Source of the DNA: Siphonodentalium dalli
Taxonomy: Eukaryota; Mollusca; Scaphopoda; Gadilida; Siphonodentaliidae
DNA: 64,000 bases
Direction: 5' to 3'
NCBI GenBank assembly: GCA_032622095.1
Contig: CP136066.1
Span: forward strand, 143,621,559 to 143,685,558
Within the stretch, counting starts at the first letter, position 1; the number at the start of each line of letters is the position of its first letter. Shown piece after piece: positions 47,280-59,950 of the stretch. Position numbers and translations under genes: made by a program. Under the pieces are notes generated by a model that saw only the letters and a program-made list of their open reading frames with translations, was not told the DNA's origin and searched no databases.

Positions 47280-48010
47280 CAAGGTATAGATCAAACATAG
47301 TATATTAACGAGAGTTGTATGTCTGGTGTGAATCATAATGTATAAATGTTGACATTCTCTTGTTAGCAATCTCACAGCAAATAAATCCACAAATACCACA
47401 TAATTAACACACCTTAATTATAACCAGGTATGTGTTTCATTGTATAGGTATGGAATGGATTAGTTATACATGTAGTAAAAATTAACCCATCTAATACTTG
47501 AAACGATACTCGCTGATGAGTGGTTACTTGATTCCTATTTAATCATTTGTTGAAGTGATCAGATAATAAATTCATATAGTCTATAAATAATTAGTTAAAA
47601 AAGTTCAACAACAACCTTTTATACAGTAATGCTCTAATTAATCGACTTCTTAACCACAGCAGAATTATGGGTAACTTTTCAGGATTTAGTCGGAAATATG
47701 GCTTGTTGCCATTCACCGGAAAGCTCTCGCCGAGAAGTCGATTACTTAGAGCATTACGGTATATTGAACTCAATATCTGCCCATTGCTACAAATAAACGA
47801 ATGGTAATCCATATGAAGTTTCTCTGCTCATTGTCTGCATATGAATAATACAACATCCCATCATATACTTTTACAACTAAAATGAAGAATTCATTCAGAA
47901 ATCAATGAAGTAAAATTATAACATGTAGGACATGCCGATAAAGGTGTCTGGTGTGAATCATAAATTCATGATGTCATTGACGTTCTGTTGTTAGTAATTC
48001 CATCCCCCAG
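47280..48010. repeat. Family E repeat copies (with family A copy 14 inside)
   Basis: TATGTCTGGTGTGAATCATA at about 47318, and GGTGTCTGGTGTGAATCATA near 47942, each followed by a TTGACATTCT or TTGACGTTCT block. Relatives lie at 48540-48790, 50940-51190, 56340-56620, 57130-57250 and 58580-58760. A long diffuse family, no ORF. Confidence 0.55.
47622..47761. repeat. Family A hairpin, copy 14, right arm mostly deleted
   Basis: The left arm is intact up to CTCTCGCCGAG, then jumps to AAGTCGATTACTTAGAGC. Confidence 0.88.
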
Positions 48011-48022
48011 CATGCGGTATTT

Positions 48023-48274
48023 GTTAACCCTTTGAGTGCCAGGTCCGATTTTTGTATCAACCCATATACCCTGTGCCAATGCATTCTCTTATATATGCGA
48101 GTCAACCATAGGTCGCCTCGCATATATAAGAGAATGCATTGGCCTACAATTTTAATATTTTTTAAAAAATCTAAAAAAAAAAAAAAAAAATTATTTTTTT
48201 ATTTTTTTTAGGGCCGATTTTACAGACCGTAAATTAGGGCCAATGAGATCGGCCCCTGGCACTGAAAGGGTTAA
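48023..48274. repeat. Family B hairpin core inside a different element (type Q)
   Basis: The ends are TTAACCCTTTGAGTGCCAGG and CTGGCACTGAAAGGGTTAA. The inside begins TCCGATTTTTGTATCAACCC and ends AGATCGGCCCC. One family B hairpin (48068-48143) lies within, beside an 18-base A run. A type Q end without the hairpin appears at 63261. Confidence 0.8.
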
Positions 48275-48539
48275 ACGATTAGCCTATAAATAATTACTAG
48301 TGGCTAATGAGTTCAACAGACAGCTTTTTATTATAGGCCGCTTATTGAACTCAATATCCACCCCTCCACACAATAAATGAATGGGAATCTATTGGGATTT
48401 CTCTGCTTATTGTCTGCTTATGAATAATACATCATCCTATTATATATTTTTACAACTCAAGTTACTCAACTGAAGAATTCATTCAGAAATCAATGATGCA
48501 AAATTATAAAATGTAGGACATGCCGATAAAGGTGTACAC

Positions 48540-48790
48540 CACAAACACATTCTATTGATGTGAGTTTTATGTCTGGTGTGAATCATAATGTCAATGGCAT
48601 TCTATTGTTAGAAATATCCAGGAAGTATACAGAATCAACATATAAATTATTATTATAACCAGGTATATGTTTGATTGGAGGCATGGAATTAATTGGTAAT
48701 AGTACAAAATATAACACCTCTAATACTTGAAATGATATTCGTTAATGAAGAGTTACTTGATTCCTATTCATTCATTTGTAGGGAAGTTCA
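48540..48790. repeat. Family E repeat copy
   Basis: TATGTCTGGTGTGAATCATA at about 48569 and AGAGTTACTTGATTCCTATT near 48750. Confidence 0.5.
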
Positions 48791-48989
48791 GTTGTTGCCA
48801 TTTATTGAAATCAATGTCCAACTATTGATCGCTTGATAATCAAATGAATGTGAATGCTCATTGCCTGCTTCTATTAACTGACCAGCCGGCTAGTGAATAA
48901 TATACCATTCCATTATACTAGCTGATATGCCCCTCTTTGTCCAAGCCATTTAGGGATTACTTTGTGATCACCTCAGTCTGGGCAGAATA

Positions 48990-49330
48990 TACAGCGTCTG
49001 GACAAACTATTGTTCGATCGGTCCAGAAACATGGTCATCTCGCGCGGAAAAACTGACCCGATAAAATCTCCCCCGTTCCTTGGAACACCTAAGTACGAAA
49101 TTAAGTACGAAATTTCATCTCGAGATGGTCAATGGAGCCGTATTTATACTCGTCGTGTATATAAACGCTCTTTATCAATGACACTGTGGATTCGAACGCT
49201 CTTTAACTATCAACGATTAACCCTACAGTGCCGTTTTTGTGACTGAGAGTGGAGAATGGATGCTGGGAGCTTCTCCAAAATGCCGCGACGACCATTCCCG
49301 TGGCTTTTTACCCTTAGATAGGAAGTTTGG
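48990..49330. repeat. Family I, first part
   Basis: GCGGAAAAACTGACCCGATA and TTCCTTGGAACACCTAAGTA are shared with the tandem units at 49612-49830. Confidence 0.5.
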
Positions 49331-49359
49331 TCTCAATCGGTACAGCCGTTTTCGATTCT

Positions 49360-49440
49360 ATAAAGTATATATATATTTATATATATATTTATATACGGAA
49401 GTCTCAAAATATATAGTAGACTAGCAGATTTTTTTTTTAC
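49360..49440. repeat. AT-rich low-complexity tract
   Basis: A TATATATTTA repeat followed by a T run. Confidence 0.7.
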
Positions 49441-49611
49441 ATTTTTGAATTAATTTTTGGTTTTTCAATATTTTACCCGATTCGACCTTGAATTGATCAT
49501 TTTCAAGGTCAAGGTCAGGTCGGGTCACAATTTAACCCGTCCATGACACTTCCCGTAGGTAGCAAGTGTGACGCAATCGGTTCGAGTCTATAAAGGACAC
49601 ATGCACACATA

Positions 49612-49835
49612 TATATCATTTGTGGGTACCCGTTTCAAGGTGAAAATCACCTAGGGCGGAAAAACTGACCCGATCCGCGTTCCTAGGAAGCCCTAAGTAC
49701 GTAAGAATCACACAACACGCATATATATAATTTGTGGGTACCCGTTTCAAGGTGAAAATCACCTAGGGCGGAAAAACTGACCCGATCCGCGTTCCTTGGA
49801 AGCCCTGAGTATGTAAGAAACACACAACACGCTCA
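49612..49835. repeat. Family I tandem duplication, about 116-bp units
   Basis: TTTGTGGGTACCCGTTTCAA, AATCACCTAGGGCGGAAAAA and CTGACCCGATCCGCGTTCCT occur twice with very few differences. Confidence 0.85.
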
Positions 49836-50122
49836 TGTCTGTATAATGATGCACACACCGAGACCCAGACGTAAGAATCACATTGCGAAAACTAATAAAA
49901 AATGTAGAGTTACGCCTCTTAGATCAATACGTCGATGACTATAAAGAGCGTTATGGAACATATAAGGAGCGTTTTCGAGTCTATAACACACACACACAAA
50001 AATACATAACAGACAGCAGAAGTTCCAAAATATATTTAGATAATTGAATTTAATCATTCAGGAATCAACAAATTGAAACTGTAATATATAGAGCATGCCA
50101 ATATTAAGATACATAATCCAAA

Positions 50123-50577
50123 TTAACCCTTTACCCAACAAAACGGCCAAAAACGCCCAAATAAAGCTTCAACAGCCTAAAATATCTTCGGTCTGTCTCA
50201 ATAACACCATACAAATATGGATATCATTGGTTCATTGACCACATTGTGATGGTTACAGTTATGCCCTGTGCCAATGCATTCTCTTATATATGCGAGTCGA
50301 CCATAGGTCGCCTCGCATATATAAGAGAATGCATTGGCTAAAAAAAATCTTTTTTAAACTTTTTACCATTTTTTCTTACATTATTTAACAATTTTATAAT
50401 TTTTTCTTACATTTTTTAACAATTTTTATAATATTTTTCTACATTCTTTGACAATTTTATCATTTTTAATATGTGTTAAGCCAATGCATTCTCTTATATA
50501 TGCGAGGCGACCTATGGTCGACTCGCATATATAAGAGAATGCATTGGCACAGGGCCGTTCTGTTGGGTAAAGGGTTA
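50123..50577. repeat. Family B hairpin pair inside a third element type (R)
   Basis: The ends are TTAACCCTTTACCCAACAAA and CTGTTGGGTAAAGGGTTAA. Two family B hairpins (50270-50338 and 50479-50550) sit inside, each with TCGACCATAGGTCG-type loops. They are separated by a T-rich spacer of about 130 bp. Confidence 0.82.
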
Positions 50578-50939
50578 ACGCTCCTACATTTTGTATATTA
50601 CTACTACTTTGGTCTCGTGAGTAAAACATATTTGATTCGAGGCGCCCATGCACCCATCAAAGCTCAAATTTATCAGATATAGATTTTTGAAATCTGTCAT
50701 TTTTCACCACCTGGAATATATGGCGGCCTAGCAAATATTCGACGAACTGACAAACACACTTTCGATACCAAATTGCATTGAACAAAATGTTGATATATAA
50801 CATGTTTCGGAAATATTTCTACTAGGGTTGACAGTGGTTAGCATTATTTTTAGGTAATTATTCGATTCTCATAACTAAAGCAACTTTTGAAGAAATGTTG
50901 TTGTTGGAATCTGATGATACGGGGATCACCATATCCAAT

Positions 50940-51190
50940 CAGTATTGATGTGCGTTTTATGTATGGTATGTTGTGAATCATAATGCCATTGGCCTTCTCA
51001 TTGTTATCAATTCCCTCTCATATCAAAGAAAACCAGGAAGTCTACTGCATCAGTTCACCTTGTTAATTACAACACAGTAATGGTATATGTTTGATTGGAG
51101 TCATTTCTTCTCCTACAAATTAATGATGTAGTAATTGGATACTCGCTAATGAGTAGTTACATGTACTTGATTCATATTTATTGATTTGCA
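50940..51190. repeat. Family E repeat copy
   Basis: TATGTTGTGAATCATAATGC and ATACTCGCTAATGAGTAGTT. Confidence 0.5.
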
Positions 51191-51225
51191 GGAATGATCA
51201 GATAATAACCCTTTTTTACCACATA

Positions 51226-51390
51226 CATTAATGCCCTAAGTAATCGACTCCTTAACCACAGCAGAATTATGGGTAACTTTTCAGGATTTAGTCGGAAATA
51301 TGGCTTGTTGCCATTCATCGGAAAGCTCTCTGAACAGTTACCCATAATTCTGCTGTGGTTAAGGAGTCGATTACTTAGTGCATTACTATA
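51226..51390. repeat. Family A hairpin, copy 15, turn deleted
   Basis: CATCGGAAAGCTCTC joins TGAACAGTTACCCATAATTC; about 50 bp of the second arm are missing. Confidence 0.88.
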
Positions 51391-51924
51391 CTCACTGTCT
51401 AGTAGTTCCCTTAGAAAATGTTCAGATAGCAAGTTCAACCAACAAATGACCAAGGGCCATTTTTTAAATAATGCAAATGACATTCGCCATGACAACCGTC
51501 AGTTTACAATAAAAGCATTGTCACAAATGATAAAATCAGATTCGGAAATTAGCATGGAATAATTCTTCAGAAAACAACAGATATGACCAGTTAGGAGATG
51601 TCGGTTGGGCGGGTGGGCGTGAAACACAGTGGGGAATCATGTTGATTCGAGACTGCACATATTCAAAATGACCGAGGCCAGTGCAAGTGCACAAAAACAT
51701 AATATATGAGGATCTGACACAAAACATAGCATTTTGCCTGTTACAAGTATATGCTAGTTCATTTTAACGAGAGGCCGATCATGATCGGCAGATGTTAACC
51801 CATCCCTTGGCGATAAAAATTTACTATGATCGGAATCATAAATGAGAGTTTTGGTGTTGAATTATATGAGTATACTGTATGTACTATTATAGACAAATGT
51901 ACATAACACAAATTGGAATGTATG

Positions 51925-51995
51925 GGTCACCGGCATTTATATAAGAGAATGCACTGGTACAAGGTATGTAATGCTAAACCAACAACGCCTTGGGT
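51925..51995. repeat. Family B remnant
   Basis: TATATAAGAGAATGCACTGG followed by GGTATGTAATGC. Confidence 0.55.
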
Positions 51996-52207
51996 TAAAT
52001 GTGAAAGGTGTGACCTGAACATGGAATACTTGGGTTAAGAGAGTCCAAGTCTACTGCTAATATCATGTGATGTTTATTGTTGAATATTTATTTTAAATTA
52101 GATACCATAGCCTTCTTTATCAGATTATTTGCACATTGGCATAAGAGACATCAGAAAATGATATAGCCTTATCAATAGCTAAGTAGTCCAAAGGCATGAC
52201 ATAAAAT

Positions 52208-52500
52208 TGGTGAATTGGATTTAATGTTGCTCCAAACAGATTTACAGGTACATAACAAGATTTTGTACCGATTTAAACAAATTTGGTGTGGTGATTCGGG
52301 GTACCTTTGGCAGAGTTATAATGGTGTTAGTTTTTATCCGGACATCACAATATGTGTACCATACTATGGTGAATTGGATTTAATGTTGCTCCAAACAGAT
52401 TTACAAGTACATAACACAAGATTTTGGACCGATTTAAACAAATTTGGTGTGGTGATTCGGAGTACCCATTGGCAGAGTTATAATGGTGTTAGTTTTTCAA
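52208..52500. repeat. Tandem duplication, about 162-bp units
   Basis: GGTGAATTGGATTTAATGTT starts at 52208 and again near 52370. The second copy ends in AGTTTTTCAAATTTTC. Confidence 0.85.
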
Positions 52501-53049
52501 ATTTTCAAACTTAAAAAACTAATTATTTTTAATTATTTTTAAAAAGGGACACATTGGGAACCTTTTTAATCAACTTGTATCATAATCATCAATATCAAAA
52601 TGAAAACAAGTGGTCAATCCGGACATCACAATATGTGTACCATACTATGGTATAGGTACACATAAAAATCAAAATAAATTAATCAATTAATAGGGGCAAA
52701 GAGTGTGTCAAAATAAACCAATATAAAATGAGACATGGTATCAGATGAAAGTATCAGGAATGTTGAGATGTGTTAATCATTAACTACAGAAATCCATGCA
52801 AGTGAGATAACAGAAGAATGATTAATTGAAATTTAAAATGAGAACATCCCTACAAATGAATAATAGAGTATTCCAATTAAAACTTTAGAACCGAATGGGA
52901 CAGTCCATTGAATCGTGAATGGGTTACAGATTCACCACTATCATAGATCTATGTCCTATATACAGTGGCTAAAAATAACTAATATTTCAATAAGACATCA
53001 GTTCTGCAGTCTCTCAGAACACTATCTATGCAGTTAAGCTTGCATTACT

Positions 53050-53660
53050 GGTAGTTAATTGTAATCTACCTGGGTTATCAAAAACTAAAATCTGTTCAAT
53101 TCTTAGTTGAAAAAGGGCCATAACTCTGGTATAACAAATCAGATCTAACCCATATTCGAACTCGATCTGTATTTTGAATTGAGAAACTCACATACAAAAT
53201 TTGGTTCCTATCAGTTGAAAAATTGTTGATTTAACGAAGCATTCATGAATTCTATGTCAAAGGGCCATAACTCCATAAAAAAATATCGGATCAAACCCAT
53301 ATTCGAACTCGATATGTATTTTGGGCTGAGCAACTCACATACCAAATTTGGTTACAGTCAGATAATATTTTTTTGAGTTATGGCAGCATACATGAATTCT
53401 AAGTTGAAAAAGGGCCATAACTCCATAAAAAAAACTTGGATTAAACCCATATTCGAACTCGATCTGTATTTGGTGCTGAGAAATTCATATACAAAATTTG
53501 GTTCCGATCAGATAGAAAATATTTCAGTTATCGCACCATGCGTAAAGTGTCTACAGACAGACAGGCAGACAGATGGACGGACGGACGGACTAACGACGAG
53601 TGGTCAATCTGGACAACGACACTATGTTTACCATACTATGGTATGGGTAAACATAACGAG
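53050..53660. repeat. Family F tandem array, copy 1
   Basis: AAGGGCCATAACTC occurs repeatedly, each followed by CCATATTCGAACTCGAT and ACCAAATTTGGTT, at about 120-135-bp spacing. It ends in a CAGACAGATGGACGGACGG tract and ACCATACTATGGTATGGGT. Confidence 0.8.
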
Positions 53661-55080
53661 AGGCCGATCACGATCGGCAGATGTTTAACCCATACCTTGA
53701 CGATAACGATTAGCTATTTTCATAAATCCTTACACCAACCTTTTCAACAATTCACACCTTACTATTAAAGCTACTCGATCCGATTAAGCACCCCTCAGTT
53801 ACTTTTTATTTGGCTTCGGGGGTAAAAAATATTTTATTCAAATCGAGGAACCCATTCCTCAAAGCTCAGAGTAAGCAGATATCAATTTTTTAAATCTATT
53901 ATCTTTAACCACCTGGAATATTTAGTGGCCGTATGAAAGTTGATGAAGATGGATAACTCTAAAATCAAGTGGTTTTTTTGTGTCAGATAAATGACAAAGT
54001 AGCAAAATTTCATTGTACAAAATGTTGATAAACAACAGATTTTGGGCAATTTTATACTATAGTGGGCAATTAATTGATTCTGATAACAGAAGCGGAATTT
54101 AAAAAAAACTGTTGTTGTTGGAATCTGATGATATGGGGACCATCAAATCGGATTGAGTACCTTTAAGTTCACAAGTGGACTAAGACTTATTGGGCACCTT
54201 CCATATGAACATATGAACATATGGCATTTGATTCCAACCTATTTAGTCAGTTTAAAATAGATATATAGTCTTATAGAGCTCAGTCCATAGTCAGGCAGAA
54301 GAACCATACATAACAGTTAAAGATAAACTATTTAAAAAAATTCGTAAAATATGATTGATAATGATTGGATATAACATACTTTAATGCATAATTATGAGAT
54401 AACTAGAGGTCACCAGGGATATGAGATTGAAGATAGCATACTGTGTGTTTATGGAATGGGTGGGTTAATTTTGTTAATATTTTAAAGCAATTAAACCAAA
54501 TGAACCTCTCTGTACAGGTTAGGGGTGTGTTATCATAAACTATGACTTGAAATATAATATAATCAATGACAAATATTTGAGTTATTAAATGAGATAGCAA
54601 GGGGTTGATCTTAATCACACTAATGAACTGATAAAAATAGTCTATAAATGCATGTATATGGATTTAGTAGCCCACACAATAAGTCAGTCTCAAGAATACA
54701 AGCAACATAATTATTATCCTGCACCCCAAATGCAATAGAGGAATTTCAAAATAAGACATTTCCTCTAATGTTTTTAGAAATCCTTACTGAACCTGGCTCA
54801 AAGTGAAAGATATAATTTAATATCTGCCTGTCAGATATCATGTGTCTATGGAATGGGTTAATATTAATCCCAAAATCCATGCAAGACCAGAGAGCTATGT
54901 TGGAGTTGATAAATCCTGAGAAGTCACTGTCCACACACTATGGAAATGCAATAAACAACATATAGCTATTAAAGTGCAGCAGTGAGTATCAGATTTCATT
55001 ACCAGGTATCAATAATAGAGATTATCTCTAGTCTCTCTTACTAATACAACAATTGTAAGCTGCTACAGTTATATAGTGTG
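53661..55080. other. Mixed stretch
   Basis: 53655-53700 (GAGAGGCCGATCACGATCGG) matches 51770-51810. Near 54110 TGTTGTTGGAATCTGATGAT recurs from about 50900. No gene recognised. Confidence 0.45.
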
Positions 55081-55084
55081 AGCA

Positions 55085-55665
55085 AATCTCAAATCTGTTC
55101 AATTCTTAGTTAAAAGGGGCCATAATTCTGGTATAAAAAACAGGATCTGACCCATATTCAAACTCGATCTGTATTTTGGGTTGATAAACTCGCATACCAA
55201 ATTTGGTTCTTATCAGTTGAAAAATGGTTGATTTATCAAAATATGCAGAAATTCTATATCAAAGGGCCATAACTCCTTTAAAAAATATCGGATCAATCCC
55301 ATATTCAAACTCGATCTGTATTTTGGTCCGAGAAACTTGCATACCAAATTTGATTCTGATCAGATAAAATTTTTTTGAGTTATGGTAGCATGCATGAATT
55401 CTAAGTCGAAAAAGGGCCATAACTCCGTAAAAAAAACTCGGATCAAACCCATATTCGAACTCGATCTGTATTTGGTGCTGAGAAATTCATATACAAAATT
55501 TGGTTCCGATCAGATATAAAATGTTCGAGTTAACGCACCATGCGTAAAGTGTCTACAGACAGACAGACAGACGGACGGACGGACGGACGGACTAACGACG
55601 AGTGGTCAATCCGGACAACGACACTATGTTTACCATACTATGGTATGGGTAAACATAAAAACGAG
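55085..55665. repeat. Family F tandem array, copy 2
   Basis: Same unit order as copy 1, with a longer (GGAC)n tract at 55571-55592 and the same ACCATACTATGGTATGGGT end. Confidence 0.82.
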
Positions 55666-56044
55666 TTGATACCTTATTTGTTCGGAAATAATCCTTCAAC
55701 TGACAACTTTGGTCAGAAAGTTGGACACAAATGAGGCATCAGTTTGTTTGATAAATAATATAGCATATATTGTTGTAGCTGCCAAATATTATTTAATAAA
55801 TCATTACCTTAGTTTATTGCCTTTTTCTTGTTGCGTTTGCGATCAACTGGGCCATTTTGAATGAGTGATACTCATCAACTCGAAACCATGTGATTCCCTA
55901 CCTTGATAAACACAGAACTACACATGTGTTTTACTGACTGAGAGTTCAAAATTTTTTAACTTTTTCGATCGTTGAAGGATAACATTATCCTTACCATATC
56001 GCACTTATGCCATAAATTGACACAAGTGTGCAGTTCTGTGTATA

Positions 56045-56307
56045 TCCCTTCCATGACTGGAGCTTCCTGAAATTTTGCGAAAACCCTGATCCAACACATT
56101 CTCTTATATATGCAAGGCTCCCTATGGGAGACTCTCATATAGAAGAGAATGCATTGGCCTAACAATATTTACCTTGAACTTGTATGCCAGTGAATTCTCT
56201 TATATATGCGAGGCACCCTGCGGGGAAACTCGCAAATATAAGAAAATGCACTGGCACAGGATCTTTAATGCTTAACTGGAGCAGCTCCCATAATTTAAGA
56301 ATTAAAT
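56045..56307. repeat. Family B element, copy 12
   Basis: Two hairpins; the right end is eroded (CTCCCATAATTTAAGAATTA). Confidence 0.82.
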
Positions 56308-56339
56308 ACTCATAGAACTGGAAGCAGGAATTAATTCAG

Positions 56340-56620
56340 TAATCAATGGTATATAACCATGACATATAGGACACACTCATACAAGTGTAAATCAAGTGAA
56401 TTTTATGTCTGGTGTAAATTATAATGTCCTTGATGTTCTGGCGTTACGATAGCAATTCCGTTCTCATGTTAGCAATTCCACATCTCGAGGAAAAGAATCA
56501 AGGGACTGAGCATCAACATGCACTAATTACAAACAGGTATGCGTTTGATTGAATAATGTACACAGTTATTAGTTGTCATACAATTTAAGGTGGTGATAAG
56601 GTGAGCAATTGTTTCATTCA
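56340..56620. repeat. Family E repeat copy
   Basis: TATGTCTGGTGTAAATTATA and a following AGGTATGCGTTTGATTG block. Confidence 0.5.
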
Positions 56621-56639
56621 TGTGGCTAATCCTGGCTAT

Positions 56640-56824
56640 TATCCCTTTCATGACGGGAGCTGCACTGGTGCAGCATTAAAGAACCAGTGCATTCTCTTAT
56701 ATATTAAAGCCTCCCATAGGGAGCCTCGCAGATATAAGAGAATGCACTGGCTTACAAGATCAAGGTAAATATTGTTAGGCCAATGTATTTTCTTATAAAT
56801 GTGAGGCTCCTTATGGGAGACTTG
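56640..56824. repeat. Family B element, copy 13, right part missing
   Basis: Reverse orientation. The first hairpin is complete; the second stops at GGGAGACTTGC. Confidence 0.82.
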
Positions 56825-57536
56825 CTGCTGTTTACTACGTCAGACATGCACTCAATATTTGGAAATGATTAATTTCACTGTTATAACATGGTAAAATTTC
56901 CAACATCACTGAACAAATCGCAAATTCATAGCGATTTGACAACAGAAATGTTTGAAAACAGTCAATTTAACACTAAAAGTGTTGACGGTTATCCGAATTA
57001 GTGTGAACATAGATGGTGTCGGAAGGTTCAATGCACCAAACGATCAGCTCAGTCACTGATTGGTAGAATATATCTACTATATATTTGATAAACAGCTGTG
57101 CAGAGATTCATTCATGCCAGAAAATATACCAGTAGGATATGTCCATATAATCAGTGTATTAACACAAACACACTCTAATGCTAATGGTGCAAATTTTATG
57201 TCTTTTGTAAATAATGTCATAGACTCTTGTAAATATGTATGCATTTGATTGAATGTATGGTCTATGGAGTTACTCGTGGTAATACATGTACACATATTAC
57301 ATGTAGCCACACTGTGTTGTTTTGGGTTAGCGATTGCATGAGAGCAGATGGAATATATCCTTCCGCAATCTGCTCGAGCACGGTAATCTCTAACCAAAAC
57401 CAACACAAGTGTGGTTCTATAATTATTTATATTCCACACATAAACAATAGTAATATTATTCTGAGCTTTTCCGATGGACATTCGTTATTTTGAATTTAAT
57501 CCTAAAACATCAGAACTAAGATCATGTCAGAAATCC

Positions 57537-57660
57537 TTACCAAATGTCCTTGTGGCAGTGGTATCTCAGCAGAGCGATGGGAGATAACTCAGTCTGGAGT
57601 TTGGAGTATAGGTTACACACAACTAATTATTTTCCATAGGCGACAGTGTTAACTAAAAGT
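57537..57660 (-). other. Possible non-coding 5' exon with splice donor
   Basis: On the minus strand, GCCACAAGGACATTTG is followed by GTAAGGATT, a strong donor at 57536. The sequence upstream is repeat-free and has several CpG (ATGGCCGGCGGG). ATGs here open only very short frames, so it could only be untranslated leader. Its link to prune is a guess from strand and position; the intron would be about 26 kb unless a further exon lies between. Confidence 0.2.
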
Positions 57661-58059
57661 CCCGCCGGCCATGGGTTTGACCTATTTGAACTTCAAGTGG
57701 TCAATTTTCCTTTAGAACGTCATCCTCTGCACCAGTATGTGACAACAAATGCGCCCTTTTCGGTAATTTTTTCAAACGATAATCTTGCATTTCCACAACT
57801 ACCCCATTTACTGCACAAAAATCAGCAGCATAAAAATACCCAGACCCTTTCCGTAACTTCTGGACGCCACCAGACTCTTCCTGGACATCTAAACATACAC
57901 GATCGCCATATTTATGTAGGCTATGATTTTCTGTTCCCAATTAGGGATATTTCCCTCAATGATAATCAACCAATCAGCAGCCAGAATTTTGTTTTATGCT
58001 GACTCGAGTTTCCCTACACAAATTCAAGAAGCGTAACTCTATATAATTAGTTGTTTGTA

Positions 58060-58483
58060 ACCTTTAGTGCGCCTGTCATTTGCAGATTGAGCTCCACAGA
58101 GGGTGAATTTTGTGATACTATCCTGCATAGCGGGCTAGTATCACCAAACTCACCCTCTGGGGACCTCAATCTGCATAGCCTCATCTGCTATGGGAAACAT
58201 AGACTTATATTGAAGTTCCCAAATGGTGAATATTGTGATGTAAACCCATTGTGAACCTCGAATATGCAATGTGTCATCTACAAATTGGGGATATAGAGAA
58301 ACTACTAAAAAAGAAATGTAATCTATGTGAAGAAGTTTCTATAAAAATTTCATAATTAAGAAACTTTCCAGAGAAGTTGAGGCCGAAGCAGAATAAGGTC
58401 CCCAAAGGGTGAATTTAGTGATGCAAGCCCGCTCTGCAGGACCTTATTCTGAAAATGACAGTCAGCTTATTCTCAGGCCTGTT
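58060..58483. repeat. Family C element, copy 7 (full length, diverged)
   Basis: GTCATTTGCAGATTGAGCTC through GACAGTCAGCTTATTCTCAG. The first hairpin is well kept and the second eroded. Confidence 0.85.
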
Positions 58484-58579
58484 TCCCACCTTTTGCCCTA
58501 CCCTCTAATTAAAGCAGACAAAATTCCAAAAGCCCGCTGACTCTGGTAATTTTTATTTGTACACCCCCCCACCCCATGA

Positions 58580-58760
58580 TCATAATGTCACTGACATTCT
58601 CTTGTTAGTGGTCCGATCCATGAATATTGGGGCATCAACATACCTTAATTACAATCAGGTATGTATTTTATTGGAGGTACTGGGATGTATGGAATTATTA
58701 GTTGTCCTACTAATTAACAGTTACAGGTACATGCAAGCCATGGCTCTCACATATCAGGAA
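58580..58760. repeat. Family E fragment
   Basis: ATTCTCTTGTTAGTGG and ATCAGGTATGTATTTTATTG. Confidence 0.45.
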
Positions 58761-58927
58761 ACAGATTGTTCTAATTAGCGATGAATAGACTAATGTCCAT
58801 GTATATACACCAGACACAAAACAAGTGGTTGATGTTGTTGGCACTGGGTGAATACAGGCTTGTTTTCATAAATTATGTGACCGAAGATATAGAAGAAATG
58901 AGGCATGCATTGTACCAATGATCAAGT

Positions 58928-59367
58928 CTGCAAATAGTGTGTCTGCCATTTGCAAAATGAGGTCCCCAGAGGGTGAATTTAGTGATGCTATCCAGCATGG
59001 CGAGCTAGCATCACCAAATTCACCCTCTGGGAACCTCATTCTGCTTAGGCCTCATCTTCTGGGAAGTATCTATAATATCAAATTAACTTTGTTTTTAGTT
59101 ACTTTTTCCCTTCTGGAAATTTATATATATTCCCCCAATTTGTAGAAGATAAAATTCATAATCGAGGTGACTAATGGACAAACAACAACTACAACTGGGG
59201 AAATTCAATCTGATCCTAGGTCTCCAATAGCAGTTGAGGCCTAAGCAGAATGAGATTCCTAGAGGGTGAATTTGGTGATGCTAGCCCACAGTGTGGGATA
59301 GCGTCACTAATTTCACCCTCTGTGAACCTCATTCTTCAAATGACAGACAAACTATTTGCAGGCTTGC
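58928..59367. repeat. Family C element, copy 8 (full length)
   Basis: Both hairpins and the conserved middle are present; ends AATAGTGTGTCTGCCATTTG and ACAGACAAACTATTTGC. Confidence 0.88.
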
Positions 59368-59507
59368 CAACAATGAACAATTGCTGCATCAATCCTGGAA
59401 TGCTTTTTTTTTAGTATCTTACAACTGAGTTAATTCCAGCACACCAAGATGACATCATAGACATGGAAGAAAAGACAAGGGGGTGAAAGACAAGGGAGAG
59501 GATGGAT

Positions 59508-59765
59508 CAAAACATTCCTGAAAATTTGCAAAAATCCCGTGCCAATTTCTAGTAATGCATTCTCTTATATATGTGAGTCTCCCCATAAGGAACCTCACAT
59601 ATATAACAGAATACATTGGCCTAACAATATTTACACTGACCTTGTAAGCCATTGCATTCTCTTATATATGCGAGGCTCCCTGTGGGAGACTAGCATATAT
59701 AAGATAATGCACTGGCAGAGTATCTTTAATGCTGCACCAGTGCATCTCCCATCATGAAATGGTTA
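59508..59765. repeat. Family B element, copy 14
   Basis: Two hairpins; the left end is eroded and about 10 bases are inserted before the first hairpin. Confidence 0.83.
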
Positions 59766-59950
59766 AAAGGGAAGAAAAGAAGATGAGGTGAGAGAGAAGA
59801 ATAAAATATGATAAAACGATAGTGAAGGAAAGGAGAAAAGACGGGTATAGAGGGGGGCAGAGAAACGAGGGAAAAAGAGAGTCAGTAAGCACAGAGAGAA
59901 CGAGACAGAATGAAGCAGATGAAAGAAGAGGGGATGATCAAGATATTGAG
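59766..59950. repeat. Purine-rich tract
   Basis: About 185 bases that are overwhelmingly A and G on the plus strand, starting exactly at the end of the family B copy. Confidence 0.8.

Noticed and set aside
57077-57493. Frames of 134 codons (minus) and 84 codons (plus) over the same bases
   Set aside because: Mutually overlapping, no recognisable motif, part lies in a family E repeat.
57646-58002. 118-codon plus-strand frame and a 79-codon minus-strand frame beneath it
   Set aside because: I tested the minus frame as a prune start exon (it has MQDYRLKKL), but no suitable donor follows in phase. The plus frame has no domain.
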